DNA of 16,731 nt from contig JBFMFR010000078.1 in the NCBI GenBank assembly GCA_040752025.1, positions 1 to 16,731 of the forward strand, given 5' to 3'. The notes below the pieces were generated by a model. It was given only the letters and a program-made list of their open reading frames with translations. It searched no databases and was not told the DNA's origin. Within the stretch, counting starts at the first letter, position 1, and every line of letters starts with the position of its first letter. The translations under genes and the position numbers were made by a program. Shown in pieces: positions 1-6,860 of the stretch. This stretch comes from JBFMFR01 sp040752025 (GTDB lineage: Bacteria > Chloroflexota > Anaerolineae > Anaerolineales > UBA4823).

Positions 1-123
1 CGGATCGACAAGAGCCTTTTTCGCCTCGGCCTGGATTGGCTCAAGTGCGCTTTGAAACGCGATCTTTATTTTGAACCTGTTTTTTGGTTTCATCCCGTGT
101 CGATAGTTTCAAATGTACGGTAG
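1..123 (+). CDS. C-terminal fragment of an unidentified protein (possibly a transposase)
   Basis: An open frame runs in from the left window edge and ends at TAG 121-123, giving 40 residues that start RIDKSLFRLGLDWL and include a basic, aromatic-rich tail. The Phe-Arg-Leu-Gly-Leu pattern is reminiscent of C-terminal ends of IS4-type transposases, but this is a memory-based impression with no catalytic residue in view. It could equally be a chance open frame. The next gene is convergent to it and ends 27 bases downstream. Confidence 0.3.
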   Translation, partial: RIDKSLFRLGLDWLKCALKRDLYFEPVFWFHPVSIVSNVR

Positions 124-150
124 AGAATTCTCTCCTAACTTATCCTGAAT

Positions 151-417
151 CTAATTGCGTAGTTGTCGCCACAACCAGGTGAAAGCGGCTGCCCCCAGCA
201 GCGCCAAAACTATCAGTCGCGTGGTATCTTGTATGGATAGCACGTGTTCTTCACCCTGGGAGTCTTGAAACAATACCGAGACCGGTCGATTCCAGCACAA
301 ACCTCCCGGCAGACCCGGAATTCGCAACTGGACCACCTGCGAAAACAAAGTCAGCGTGCCACCCTGGTAGCTGATGGGCTGGCCGCTGCGGGTCTCTATG
401 CTAAAAAAACGTTCCAT
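151..417 (-). CDS. Small tail-anchored membrane protein, function unknown
   Basis: This encodes 88 residues. A longer frame begins further upstream at 489, but the ATG at 417 is chosen because it lies 2 bases after the stop of the upstream gene and has a GGAAGGA ribosome site just before it. The N-terminal 60 or so residues are soluble, with beta-like alternating hydrophobic residues. The C-terminus (about residues 66-84, TTRLIVLALLGAAAFTWLW) is one membrane helix followed by a short basic end, RQLRN, so the protein is probably tail-anchored with the N-terminal part in the cytoplasm. No family is recognised. It is very probably co-transcribed with the coiled-coil protein at 420-818 and may be its membrane partner; that partnership is inferred only from adjacency. 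Confidence 0.7.
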   Translation of the reverse strand: MERFFSIETRSGQPISYQGGTLTLFSQVVQLRIPGLPGGLCWNRPVSVLFQDSQGEEHVLSIQDTTRLIVLALLGAAAFTWLWRQLRN

Positions 418-419
418 GA

Positions 420-818
420 CTATCCTTCCGTTCCGGAGTTTGCGGAAGGCGGGCTGGCCTGATCCGCTCCTGACTGGGAAGTGGACCATTTCTGGATCAC
501 TTTTTGCAGCTCACTGTTGGCGGTTTGCAAGACAGCCAGCAGTTCTTGCTGGATTTTAGCCTGGGTCTCGCCGCTGCGGATACGTTGCTCCAATTCTTCG
601 ACATCAGCCTTGAGCTGCTGGCCGGTGGGGCTGGTTTTAAAGTTTTCGGCTTCAACACTTAGTGTGTTGCCCAGCTCATTCAAACCTTGTTCGATTTCTT
701 GCTGCACGCGTCTGCGTTCTGGGCTCTCCCAGGCGGCCTGGATGACCTCGAGTAAATTCTTGCCCAGGCTGGTAAATTCATCCGCCAGATTGCCCTCAAC
801 GGGTGGTTTATCGCTCAT
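420..818 (-). CDS. Coiled-coil hypothetical protein
   Basis: This encodes 132 residues, starting at an ATG with a strong AAGGAGGTG ribosome site 7-8 bases upstream. The protein is highly charged and almost entirely helical from about residue 12 to 112, with runs of Glu, Gln and Lys spaced like a coiled coil or an apolipoprotein-like amphipathic helix. It ends in a disordered Ser/Ala/Gly tail. There is no signal peptide, membrane segment or cysteine, so it is presumably cytoplasmic. No enzyme motif is seen. It is the first gene of a two-gene minus-strand operon with the tail-anchored protein at 151-417. A structural or membrane-associated scaffolding role is possible but unproven. Confidence 0.75.
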   Translation of the reverse strand: MSDKPPVEGNLADEFTSLGKNLLEVIQAAWESPERRRVQQEIEQGLNELGNTLSVEAENFKTSPTGQQLKADVEELEQRIRSGETQAKIQQELLAVLQTANSELQKVIQKWSTSQSGADQASPPSANSGTEG

Positions 819-847
819 ATTTGCACCTCCTTCGATGCCTGTGACTT

Positions 848-876
848 ATTGTGCCCCAAATTGGCGCTTTGCGCAA
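848..876 (-). promoter_or_regulatory. Candidate promoter for the 420-818 / 151-417 operon
   Basis: On the minus strand TTGCGC (871-876) and CACAAT (848-853) are separated by 17 bases, about 30 bases upstream of the ATG at 818. The -10 element is only a partial match. The surrounding sequence TTGGCGCTTTGCGCAA is nearly palindromic and could be an operator. Confidence 0.35.
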
Positions 877-911
877 GGGAGGTTCTGTTTTTGCTACGCT
901 TTTGTTCTGCC

Positions 912-940
912 TTGCAGAGCAAGCCTACCTGTGGGATACT
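912..940 (+). promoter_or_regulatory. Candidate promoter for the CocE-like hydrolase
   Basis: TTGCAG (912-917) and GATACT (935-940) are spaced by 17 bases. The ATG at 947 sits where transcription would begin, and no Shine-Dalgarno sequence is visible before it. This suggests a leaderless or nearly leaderless message. The match is weak and not decisive. Confidence 0.35.
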
Positions 941-946
941 ATTGCC

Positions 947-2707
947 ATGCGCGATCGTAAACTCCTGGGTGTGCTGGGCCTGGCCTTGATGGGACTGGGC
1001 GTTTATCGTTTCCGCCGCCAGTTCTTGAGCCGCTGGCTGGGTTTACGCCCGGTGCGCCACAAAGTTGTGGTGCAGCGCGGCTTGCAGGTGACTATGCAAG
1101 ATGGCGTTTGCCTGGCGACCGATCATTATGCGCCGGTCAGCAAGCGTTTGCTGCCGACAATCTTGATGCGGACACCTTACGGGCGCAGCGGCTCGGCTGG
1201 ATGGAGTGGACTGCTGCCAGACTTCCTTGCGCAGCGCTTTGCGGAGCGTGGTTACAACGTGATCGTGCAGGATGTGCGCGGGCGTTTCGACTCACAAGGG
1301 GAGTTCGATCCTTTTACCTACGAAGTCAGCGATGGGCGCGCCACGCTGGCCTGGATCGAAAAGCAGAACTGGTTCAACGGTGTGCTGGGCATGTGGGGGC
1401 AGAGCTACCTGGGTTACGTCCAGTGGGCGGTGGCCCCAGGCGGCCCGCTGTATCTGAAGGCGCTGGTGCCAGCGATCAGCGGCTCACAGTTATCTACGCT
1501 GGCGTGGCGCGACCGGGCGTTCAGCCTGGATACGCTGCTGCACTGGCTGCTGCACCTGGAGACCATGCACCAGGCGCGCGGGCGTGGGGGGGCTTTGCGC
1601 CTGGGCAAGTTCAGCCCGCGCTGGCAAGAACGGCAGATTGCCAGGGCTATCAAGTGCCTGCCGATCAGCCAGGCCGACGAGATGGCGACGGGCAAAACGG
1701 CGCCTTTCTACCAGGTCTGGCTAGAGGGCCCACCGGAAGAATCCCCTGAAGAGGGCGGACTTTACCCTAAGCTGGATGTGCAACACGTTACGGCGGCGGT
1801 GCACTTGATTGGCGGTTGGCACGATATTCTGCTGCGTGAGACACTGTACGATTATGCTGCGCTGCGAAAGAGCGGACGGCAGCCTTATCTGACGATTGGC
1901 CCGTGGGGGCACGTGGATTTCGAATGCACGTGGGAGAGCCTGCGGCAGGGGATCGATTGGTTCGACGCGCAGTTGAAAGGCGACCATTACAGTTTGCGAG
2001 CCGCGCCGGTGCGCGTTTACGTTACTGGCGCGGAGGGCTGGCGCGACCTGGAAAGCTGGCCCCCGTTGGTGCAGCCAGAGCGGTATTTCTTGCATGGCAG
2101 CAGCGATGCCCGCGGGAAGCGGGCTGGGAGCCTTTCCAGGCAAGGACCTGAGGGAGATAACCCGCCGACAACGTATTGCTATGACCCAGCCCATCCGACA
2201 CCGGCGCTGGGCGGCGCGCTGATGAGCCAGCACGCCGGATCGTACGACAACCGTTCGCTGGAATCACGCCCGGATGTGCTTACGTTCACATCTGCCCCTT
2301 TGGAACAGGGCCTGGAGATCATGGGGGAGACGAACCTGGTTTTGTTCGCCCGCTCCAGCCTGGAGCACACCGATTTCTTCGCCCGTTTATGCGACGTTCA
2401 CCCAAACGGGCGCTCGATGAATATTTGCGATGGCCTGTTGCGCCTGTCGCCAGGGCGGGTTGCTCCGCAAGCGGATGGCAGCCTGCGCCTGGAATTGAAT
2501 TTGTGGCCGAGCGCGCATCGTTTCCAGGCCGGGCACCGCCTGCGCTTGCAGGTATCCAGCGGGGCACATCCGCGCTGGAATCGGAACCTGGGCACAGGCG
2601 AACCCCTGCGATATGCCACGCGCATGCAAAGCGCCCAGCAGGAGATTTTCCACGATCCTGAGCACTGTTCTGTGCTCATTTTGCCTGTGTCAGGCAGCGG
2701 AGGTTAA
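947..2707 (+). CDS. CocE/NonD family serine hydrolase (X-Pro dipeptidyl-peptidase S15 domain)
   Basis: This encodes 586 residues from the ATG at 947. The frame is open back to 851, but that part looks non-coding and overlaps the promoter. Residues about 4-20 (LLGVLGLALMGLGVYRF) form a single N-terminal membrane anchor or uncleaved signal. An S15-type alpha/beta-hydrolase follows. The nucleophile elbow GQSYLG places Ser153, GGWHD places Asp293 and GPWGH places His322, giving a complete triad. From about residue 430 a beta-rich PepX C-terminal jelly-roll follows, with the typical ITGxTNLxLFxxSSxxxTDFFxRLxDVxPxGRS-like stretch. The length fits the family. Members hydrolyse esters or amides such as cocaine, glutaryl-cephalosporins or acyl-peptides; the substrate cannot be told here. 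The anchor suggests action at the membrane, probably the outer face. The next gene begins 1 base after its stop. Confidence 0.93.
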   Translation: MRDRKLLGVLGLALMGLGVYRFRRQFLSRWLGLRPVRHKVVVQRGLQVTMQDGVCLATDHYAPVSKRLLPTILMRTPYGRSGSAGWSGLLPDFLAQRFAERGYNVIVQDVRGRFDSQGEFDPFTYEVSDGRATLAWIEKQNWFNGVLGMWGQSYLGYVQWAVAPGGPLYLKALVPAISGSQLSTLAWRDRAFSLDTLLHWLLHLETMHQARGRGGALRLGKFSPRWQERQIARAIKCLPISQADEMATGKTAPFYQVWLEGPPEESPEEGGLYPKLDVQHVTAAVHLIGGWHDILLRETLYDYAALRKSGRQPYLTIGPWGHVDFECTWESLRQGIDWFDAQLKGDHYSLRAAPVRVYVTGAEGWRDLESWPPLVQPERYFLHGSSDARGKRAGSLSRQGPEGDNPPTTYCYDPAHPTPALGGALMSQHAGSYDNRSLESRPDVLTFTSAPLEQGLEIMGETNLVLFARSSLEHTDFFARLCDVHPNGRSMNICDGLLRLSPGRVAPQADGSLRLELNLWPSAHRFQAGHRLRLQVSSGAHPRWNRNLGTGEPLRYATRMQSAQQEIFHDPEHCSVLILPVSGSGG

Positions 2708-2708
2708 A

Positions 2709-3266
2709 ATGGGGCAGGCTTCTGAAGGAGAATTCCCACAACAGCGCAAGCGTATCTTCTGGATCGCATTGGTTTTGTCGCTGACCTTGATGTCCTTACT
2801 CAACCTGGTGGGGGCGCCTTTGATCACGGAGCCGGCTCCTTACGGGATTGTATCGTTCGAACTGGCAGGCAATCCATCGCAGGCTCAAGCCATGTTGGAC
2901 TCGTGGGATGGGCGCGCTCAACTGGCCGCGTCCTTCAGCCTGGGGCTGGACTATGTTTTCATGGTCGCCTATGCTTTGGCGATCAGCCTGGGCTGCCTGT
3001 GGGCGGCGGAGAGTCTGCGCCGCCAGCGCTGGCCCCTGGCCTGGATGGGAGCGCCCCTGGCGTGGCTGCAATGGCTGGCGGCTGCCTTGGATGGCCTGGA
3101 AAACCTGGGGCTGATCAAGATTTTGCTGGACGCCCCCGCCTCTCCGTGGCCCGAGATCGCTCGTTGGTGCGCGACGATCAAATTCGGATTGATTTTCATT
3201 GGCCTGGTGTATGCCTTCCTGGGGGCGTTTGTCTCTCTGGTTGGACGTGTGGCGCGCAGGCCTTAG
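2709..3266 (+). CDS. Four-helix integral membrane protein, function unknown
   Basis: This encodes 185 residues. The ATG at 2709 is chosen because it follows the hydrolase stop by 1 base and has GGAGG at 2699-2703; an upstream in-frame extension to 2613 lies inside the hydrolase gene. Four hydrophobic segments are evident: about residues 16-35, 75-100, 108-135 and 157-180. A polar loop between helices 1 and 2 contains the TEPAPYGIVSFELAG stretch and helix 3 ends in DGLENLGL. No catalytic or binding motif is recognised. Tight spacing with the CocE-like hydrolase implies translational coupling, so the two may work on the same lipid-soluble or exported substrate; this is inference from context only. 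Confidence 0.85.
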   Translation: MGQASEGEFPQQRKRIFWIALVLSLTLMSLLNLVGAPLITEPAPYGIVSFELAGNPSQAQAMLDSWDGRAQLAASFSLGLDYVFMVAYALAISLGCLWAAESLRRQRWPLAWMGAPLAWLQWLAAALDGLENLGLIKILLDAPASPWPEIARWCATIKFGLIFIGLVYAFLGAFVSLVGRVARRP

Positions 3267-3281
3267 CTCCAGGGCGCGACT

Positions 3282-3310
3282 TTGAGCGACTTTGGGCGTA
3301 TATGTATTAC
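3282..3310 (+). promoter_or_regulatory. Weak candidate promoter for the toast-rack lipoprotein
   Basis: TTGAGC (3282-3287) and TATTAC (3305-3310) are 17 bases apart in the 76-base gap before the lipoprotein gene. A small direct repeat, GCGACTTTG/GCGACTTTG, overlaps the -35 region. The matches are partial. Confidence 0.3.
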
Positions 3311-3342
3311 CAGCAATCAAATCAATTTCCTCGGAGGTTTGC

Positions 3343-4212
3343 ATGTTCCGTAAACGTTTTCTAATGCTAATGACTGTCCTGGCCCTGGCATCGTTGGCGT
3401 GTAGTGTGACAGTCGATCTGCCGGTCGAGCGGGCGACACCAGGGCCGACACAGGAGATCGATATCCAGGTTGAGGAGCCCGATGCGAATGAAGCGGATGT
3501 GTTGCTCACCTTTGGTGCAGGCGAGCTGCGTTTATCGCCTGGCGCTGATGGCTATCTGATCTCAGGGAGCGCTACCTTCAATGTGGAAGAATTCCAGCCC
3601 AAGATCAAGGTCAACGGCAACAAGGTCCGCCTGGAGACCGGGGATTTCAATCTCAATGGCGTGCCCAGCTTCAAAGAAGAGATCAAAAACAAATGGGACC
3701 TGGAGTTCGGCGATATGCCCATGCGGCTTTCGATCAATGCTGGCGCATACCAGGGCAACTTCGACCTGGGTGGGTTATCGCTAAAAGCATTGGATATCTC
3801 GGATGGCGCGGCCGATGTCCGCCTGAAATTCTCGCAGCGCAATAAGGTCGAGATGGAAACGCTGCGCTACATCACGGGCGCATCCAACGTCAGGTTGAGC
3901 GAGCTGGGCAATGCCAATTTCACCTCGATGATCTTCCGCAGCGGGGCAGGAGATTACAGCCTGGATTTCTCCGGCGATTGGCAGCGCGACGCGGTGGTGA
4001 CGGTCGAGTCGGGGATCAGCAATGTGGTGATTATTGTGCCCGAGGGCCAGGCCGCGCGGGTTTACTTCAAAGGTGGATTGACCAGCGTGGACGTGCGCGG
4101 TGATTGGCAGAAATCGGGCGACCAGTATTCGCTGGAAGGCAATGGGCCCGTGCTGACGATCAACGTCGATATGGGCGCAGGCAACCTGCAGTTGCGCACG
4201 ACTAACGATTGA
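3343..4212 (+). CDS. Secreted lipoprotein with a toast-rack / DUF2154-like beta domain
   Basis: This encodes 289 residues from the ATG at 3343, with CGGAGG 5 bases upstream; an earlier in-frame start at 3292 would bury the signal peptide. Residues 1-20 are a lipoprotein-type signal: basic FRKR, a hydrophobic core and Cys20 in SLAC, a slightly non-canonical lipobox because -3 is Ser. A short Pro/Thr linker follows. From about residue 45 the protein is repetitive beta, with many short strands separated by GAGEL, GASNV, GAGDY, GISNV and GAGNL turns, which is typical of the toast-rack / LiaF C-terminal / DUF4097 class of adhesin-like solenoids. Such proteins sit on the outer face of the membrane and are often linked to envelope stress sensing. 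The exact role is unknown. A clear terminator follows. Confidence 0.8.
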   Translation: MFRKRFLMLMTVLALASLACSVTVDLPVERATPGPTQEIDIQVEEPDANEADVLLTFGAGELRLSPGADGYLISGSATFNVEEFQPKIKVNGNKVRLETGDFNLNGVPSFKEEIKNKWDLEFGDMPMRLSINAGAYQGNFDLGGLSLKALDISDGAADVRLKFSQRNKVEMETLRYITGASNVRLSELGNANFTSMIFRSGAGDYSLDFSGDWQRDAVVTVESGISNVVIIVPEGQAARVYFKGGLTSVDVRGDWQKSGDQYSLEGNGPVLTINVDMGAGNLQLRTTND

Positions 4213-4243
4213 GGTTTGTTTTTCGAAGTCAGCGTTAACCGTG

Positions 4244-4280
4244 GAGGTCCTGGCAGAATTTACCAGGACCTCTTGCGTTT
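4244..4280 (+). terminator. Rho-independent terminator after the lipoprotein gene
   Basis: GAGGTCCTGG (4244-4253) pairs perfectly with CCAGGACCTC (4263-4272) around a 9-base loop, followed by TTGCGTTT. The 10 bp stem lies 32 bases after the lipoprotein stop codon and can also act on the opposite strand. Confidence 0.8.
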
Positions 4281-4285
4281 GCCAC

Positions 4286-4316
4286 GATTAAAAGCCTGAG
4301 TCGAGCGCTCAGGCTT
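4286..4316 (-). terminator. Terminator hairpin for the ferredoxin gene
   Basis: AAGCCTGAG (4292-4300) pairs with CTCAGGCTT (4308-4316) around a 7-base loop. Read on the minus strand the stem is followed by a short T-rich stretch (TTTTAAT), consistent with ending transcription from the ferredoxin gene, whose stop is at 4344. Confidence 0.65.
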
Positions 4317-4343
4317 CTCGTTGGTGAAATTTTCCCAACAGCG

Positions 4344-4742
4344 CTAGTCCAGAGCGCTGTAGCCAGGGCCTTTCTGGAAGTAATCGTAGTTGGGCTGGAT
4401 GTCGGGGGTCAGGTCTACGGTCTCGCCAGCCGCCAGTTGCTTCACACAATCCAGGACGACCGCATCCCCGTGATGGTTGCTGCCTTCGTAGTGCCCGGTC
4501 AGGCCGACTTTGCTGATGTATTCACCGCCTTTGGCGGTATAGGGAGCGGGAACCTCATCCTCGGGGAAGATGGCCTCGTAGGGACACTCTGGGATGCAGG
4601 CGCCACAATCGATGCAAGTATCCGGGTCGATGTAGAACCAGGGCCACTCTTCGATGGGTTTACCGGGAACGATACATTCTACAGGGCAGACTTCCACGCA
4701 ACCGGAGTCGCGCAAGCACAGGCTGGTGATAATATGTGTCAT
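4344..4742 (-). CDS. Ferredoxin with two iron-sulfur clusters and a long C-terminal extension
   Basis: This encodes 132 residues, with AGGAGG 8 bases before the ATG. Cluster ligands are clear: Cys9, Cys15, Cys19-Pro and Cys23 in the first motif, and Cys43, Cys46, Cys49 and Cys53-Pro in the second. The overall order resembles the FdxA-type 7Fe/8Fe ferredoxins, but the first gap is Cys-X5-Cys where the 7Fe type usually has Cys-X7-Cys. The two motifs are separated by an insert, PGKPIEEWPWFYIDPDT. After residue 55 comes an unusual extension of about 75 residues, with one more Cys in LDCVKQ and a conserved-looking HYEGSNHHGD motif, that has no cluster motif. It is a cytoplasmic electron carrier; the partner is unknown. 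It is divergent from sodN across 290 bases. Confidence 0.92.
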   Translation of the reverse strand: MTHIITSLCLRDSGCVEVCPVECIVPGKPIEEWPWFYIDPDTCIDCGACIPECPYEAIFPEDEVPAPYTAKGGEYISKVGLTGHYEGSNHHGDAVVLDCVKQLAAGETVDLTPDIQPNYDYFQKGPGYSALD

Positions 4743-4954
4743 AGGTCTTTCCTCCTGGCAGATACTTTGGGTTGGATTAGTTGAAGTGCCTGATCTCTAC
4801 TTCGCTTTACTCCAGAGATCATACTGGACATTTTAGCCTCCCCAACCCCCTTTGTCAAGCAAAACGCTCGACGGGCTGGAAGCGGACTTGTTTGCACAAT
4901 TGGTGTAGAAGTGTTGTCAAATTAAGAAAACGATTAGCCTTTGGGCTGTGCGTC

Positions 4955-4983
4955 TTGACAAGAGTAAATATTCCCATTATGAT
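4955..4983 (+). promoter_or_regulatory. Strong sigma-70-type promoter for sodN-sodX
   Basis: A consensus TTGACA (4955-4960) is followed after exactly 17 bases by TATGAT (4978-4983). This is the best promoter in the window. Transcription would begin near 4990, leaving a leader of about 43 bases with GAGGAGG at 5021-5027. The 4743-4954 stretch between the ferredoxin and this promoter is AT-rich and shows no gene. A Nur-type operator would be expected here by analogy with other Ni-SOD genes, but I could not identify one with confidence. Confidence 0.8.
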
Positions 4984-5032
4984 AATTTTTGTTTTGTAAA
5001 TCTTGTAAATTACCCACCTAGAGGAGGATACG

Positions 5033-5530
5033 ATGATCTATCAATTACTTGCTAAATTAGACGAGAAGCTCAGTTTCGAGCGCGCCAAGGCGCACTGCGA
5101 TGTGCCCTGCGGAATTTACGATCCCATTACAGCCCAGATCGCAGCGCTGACGGTTGTGCGCATGATCGATCTGATGAACGACCTGGAGACCAAAGGCGTT
5201 TCGGGTAAAGATTATCAGAACAGCATGTCGCGCTACATCGCGGTCAAAGAAGAGCACGCCGAGAAGGCCAAGCATGAAATCCGCGTGATTTGGGGCGACT
5301 TCATCAAGGCGCAGCACATCGAGCAGCACCCCGATCTGCCGACGCTGACCCATAAGATCATGCAACTGGGTTCCAAAGCACGCCAGACCACCGACCGCGA
5401 GGCGGCCGTTGAATTCGTTGAAGCGATCAACAAGTTCGCCGAGGCTTTCTGGGCGGTCAAAGGCGTGGCGACCAAGCGCGCCAAGGCCCCTTACGCCCCG
5501 GCGCTGGAACTGGTTTATCCCAACCTGTAA
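5033..5530 (+). CDS. sodN: Nickel superoxide dismutase precursor
   Basis: This encodes 165 residues. The diagnostic nickel hook HCDVPCGIYDP begins at His21. In Ni-SOD the propeptide (here 20 residues ending in Ala20) is removed so that the His1 amine and imidazole, the Cys2 amide and thiolate, and the Cys6 thiolate of the mature protein bind nickel. The mature protein would be 145 residues, a little longer than the Streptomyces enzyme. The rest is predicted four-helix bundle, as in the hexameric family. The enzyme converts superoxide to oxygen and hydrogen peroxide in the cytoplasm. The start has an excellent GAGGAGG site. The stop overlaps the start of sodX by 1 base (TAATG), so the two are translationally coupled. 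Confidence 0.97.
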   Translation: MIYQLLAKLDEKLSFERAKAHCDVPCGIYDPITAQIAALTVVRMIDLMNDLETKGVSGKDYQNSMSRYIAVKEEHAEKAKHEIRVIWGDFIKAQHIEQHPDLPTLTHKIMQLGSKARQTTDREAAVEFVEAINKFAEAFWAVKGVATKRAKAPYAPALELVYPNL

Positions 5531-5844
5531 TGCTTCGCCTGATCAGGGTCACAGGGATTAGCCTGGAGCCTGTCTATCGAGAAGGGGATTTTGTGCTGGC
5601 GCTCAAAATCCCCTTTTTCGTTCGCCCGCCGCGCCCGGGTGAGGCGGTGATCTTCCGGCACCCGGATTATGGCCTGATGATCAAGCAGGTGCAGTCGCTT
5701 ACCCCGGATGGGGAAGCGATCTTTGTGGTTGGCACTCATCCCGATAGCACGGACAGCCGCAAGTTCGGCCCGATTTCTAAGGATGACCTGCTCGGGCGCG
5801 TCATCTGGCACATCCGCAAGCCAACGGGGGAGAGGGCAAGCTAA
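5530..5844 (+). CDS. sodX: Nickel-type SOD maturation protease (S26-like)
   Basis: This encodes 104 residues and overlaps the sodN stop by 1 base. It is a small signal-peptidase-I-like (S24/S26) protease: Ser11 in GISLEP is the nucleophile and Lys52 in MIKQV is the general base, and the GTHPDSTDSRKFGPI stretch matches the conserved substrate-binding beta region. There is no membrane helix, unlike true signal peptidases, so it is cytoplasmic. Family knowledge and gene pairing say it trims the SodN propeptide to free the nickel-binding histidine. No Shine-Dalgarno sequence of its own is visible, in line with coupled translation. Confidence 0.94.
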   Translation: MLRLIRVTGISLEPVYREGDFVLALKIPFFVRPPRPGEAVIFRHPDYGLMIKQVQSLTPDGEAIFVVGTHPDSTDSRKFGPISKDDLLGRVIWHIRKPTGERAS

Positions 5845-5863
5845 CCCGTATTTGGGGAATGCG

Positions 5864-5872
5864 TGATATGAT
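5864..5872 (+). promoter_or_regulatory. Extended -10 promoter for the EamA transporter
   Basis: TGATATGAT contains an extended -10 (TG, one base, then TATGAT at 5867-5872) 28 bases before the transporter ATG. No good -35 is visible at the right distance, which is normal for extended -10 promoters. It falls in the 56-base gap after sodX. Confidence 0.45.
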
Positions 5873-5900
5873 TGGCGGAGGTTGAGCGAGCTTCCCCAAC

Positions 5901-6839
5901 ATGCAAACCCGCACTCCTCCCATTTCCCCAATCCTGGCCCTGTTCTTCGGCATCCTGGCCGTTTCGACGGCCTCGATTTTCATTCGCAAAGCTCAGGTGT
6001 ATGCGCCTTCGCTGGTGATCGCAGCCTGCCGCCTTTCGATTGCCACGCTGGTGTTGGCGCCTTACGCGTTGAGCCGCCGCCGCACTGAGCTGGCGCGCCT
6101 GAGTCGCCGTGATTTGCTGCTGGTGCTGCTGTCAGGCTTCTTCCTGGCGCTGCACTTCGCTACCTGGATCAGTTCATTAGAATATACAACTGTGGCCAGC
6201 TCGGTGGTGCTGGTTTCAACGGTGCCGCTGTGGGTGGCCTTGCTGGCCCCGGTGACGATACGGGAGCCGCTGGGTCGGGCCGTGCTGGTGGGCATGCTGC
6301 TGGCCTTAGTGGGCGGCGTGATCGTGGGGATCAGTGATACCTGCACCTGGGAAGGGGCGCGCCTGGCCTGCCCGGACCTGTCCGAATTTATACGCGGCCA
6401 GGCTTTCCTGGGGGATTTATTGGCCCTGGCAGGAGCCGTGACCGCCGCGGGATATTTGTTGATCGGGCGCAGCGTGCGCCGGCGCGTTTCGTTGGTCAGC
6501 TATATTTTCATGGTATATGGCATGGCGGCTTTGGTGCTGGTGGTGATCATGCTGGCTGCCGGGCACATGCCGCTGGGCTATCCTGCCTCGACCTATCTGT
6601 GGTTTGTGCTGCTGGCGCTGGTGCCGCAGCTCATCGGCCACTCCACGTATAATTGGGCCCTGGAGTACCTCTCGGCGGCCTACGTGTCGATTGCTTTGCT
6701 GGGCGAGCCGATCGGATCGACCGTGCTGGCCTACTTTTTTTTGCAAGAGACACCCGCTCCCATCAAAATATTCGGGGCGATCTTGATCCTGGCAGGTATC
6801 TATGTTGCCTCCCGGGGCGAAACTCAACCTGCTCTTTGA
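5901..6839 (+). CDS. EamA/DMT-superfamily transporter
   Basis: This encodes 312 residues with about ten hydrophobic helices in two homologous halves, as in the EamA (RhaT/YdcZ-like) family. The first half spans about residues 10-145 and the second 165-308. The ATSIF/WxSSLEYTTVASSVVLVSTVPLWVALL stretch and the second-half equivalent NWALEYLSAAYVSIALLGEPIGS are the duplicated EamA signature. An unusual hydrophilic loop between the halves carries two cysteines (DTCTWEGARLACPDLSEF). Members export amino acids, nucleotides or other metabolites; the substrate here cannot be told. The nearest Shine-Dalgarno-like GGAGG is 19 bases upstream, so initiation is probably weak. The following Nudix gene starts 21 bases downstream. 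Confidence 0.9.
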   Translation: MQTRTPPISPILALFFGILAVSTASIFIRKAQVYAPSLVIAACRLSIATLVLAPYALSRRRTELARLSRRDLLLVLLSGFFLALHFATWISSLEYTTVASSVVLVSTVPLWVALLAPVTIREPLGRAVLVGMLLALVGGVIVGISDTCTWEGARLACPDLSEFIRGQAFLGDLLALAGAVTAAGYLLIGRSVRRRVSLVSYIFMVYGMAALVLVVIMLAAGHMPLGYPASTYLWFVLLALVPQLIGHSTYNWALEYLSAAYVSIALLGEPIGSTVLAYFFLQETPAPIKIFGAILILAGIYVASRGETQPAL

Positions 6840-6860
6840 GATGTATTTCTAAGATTGCTT

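Noticed and set aside
851..946. N-terminal extension of the CocE-like hydrolase back to 851
   Set aside because: The extension overlaps promoter-like sequence and precedes an obvious membrane anchor; ATG 947 is the better start.
1108..1749. Long GC-rich open frames overlapping the hydrolase, Nudix, ftsK and kinase genes in other frames
   Set aside because: They are shadows of high-GC codon use with Arg/Ala/Gly-rich nonsense products and no motifs.
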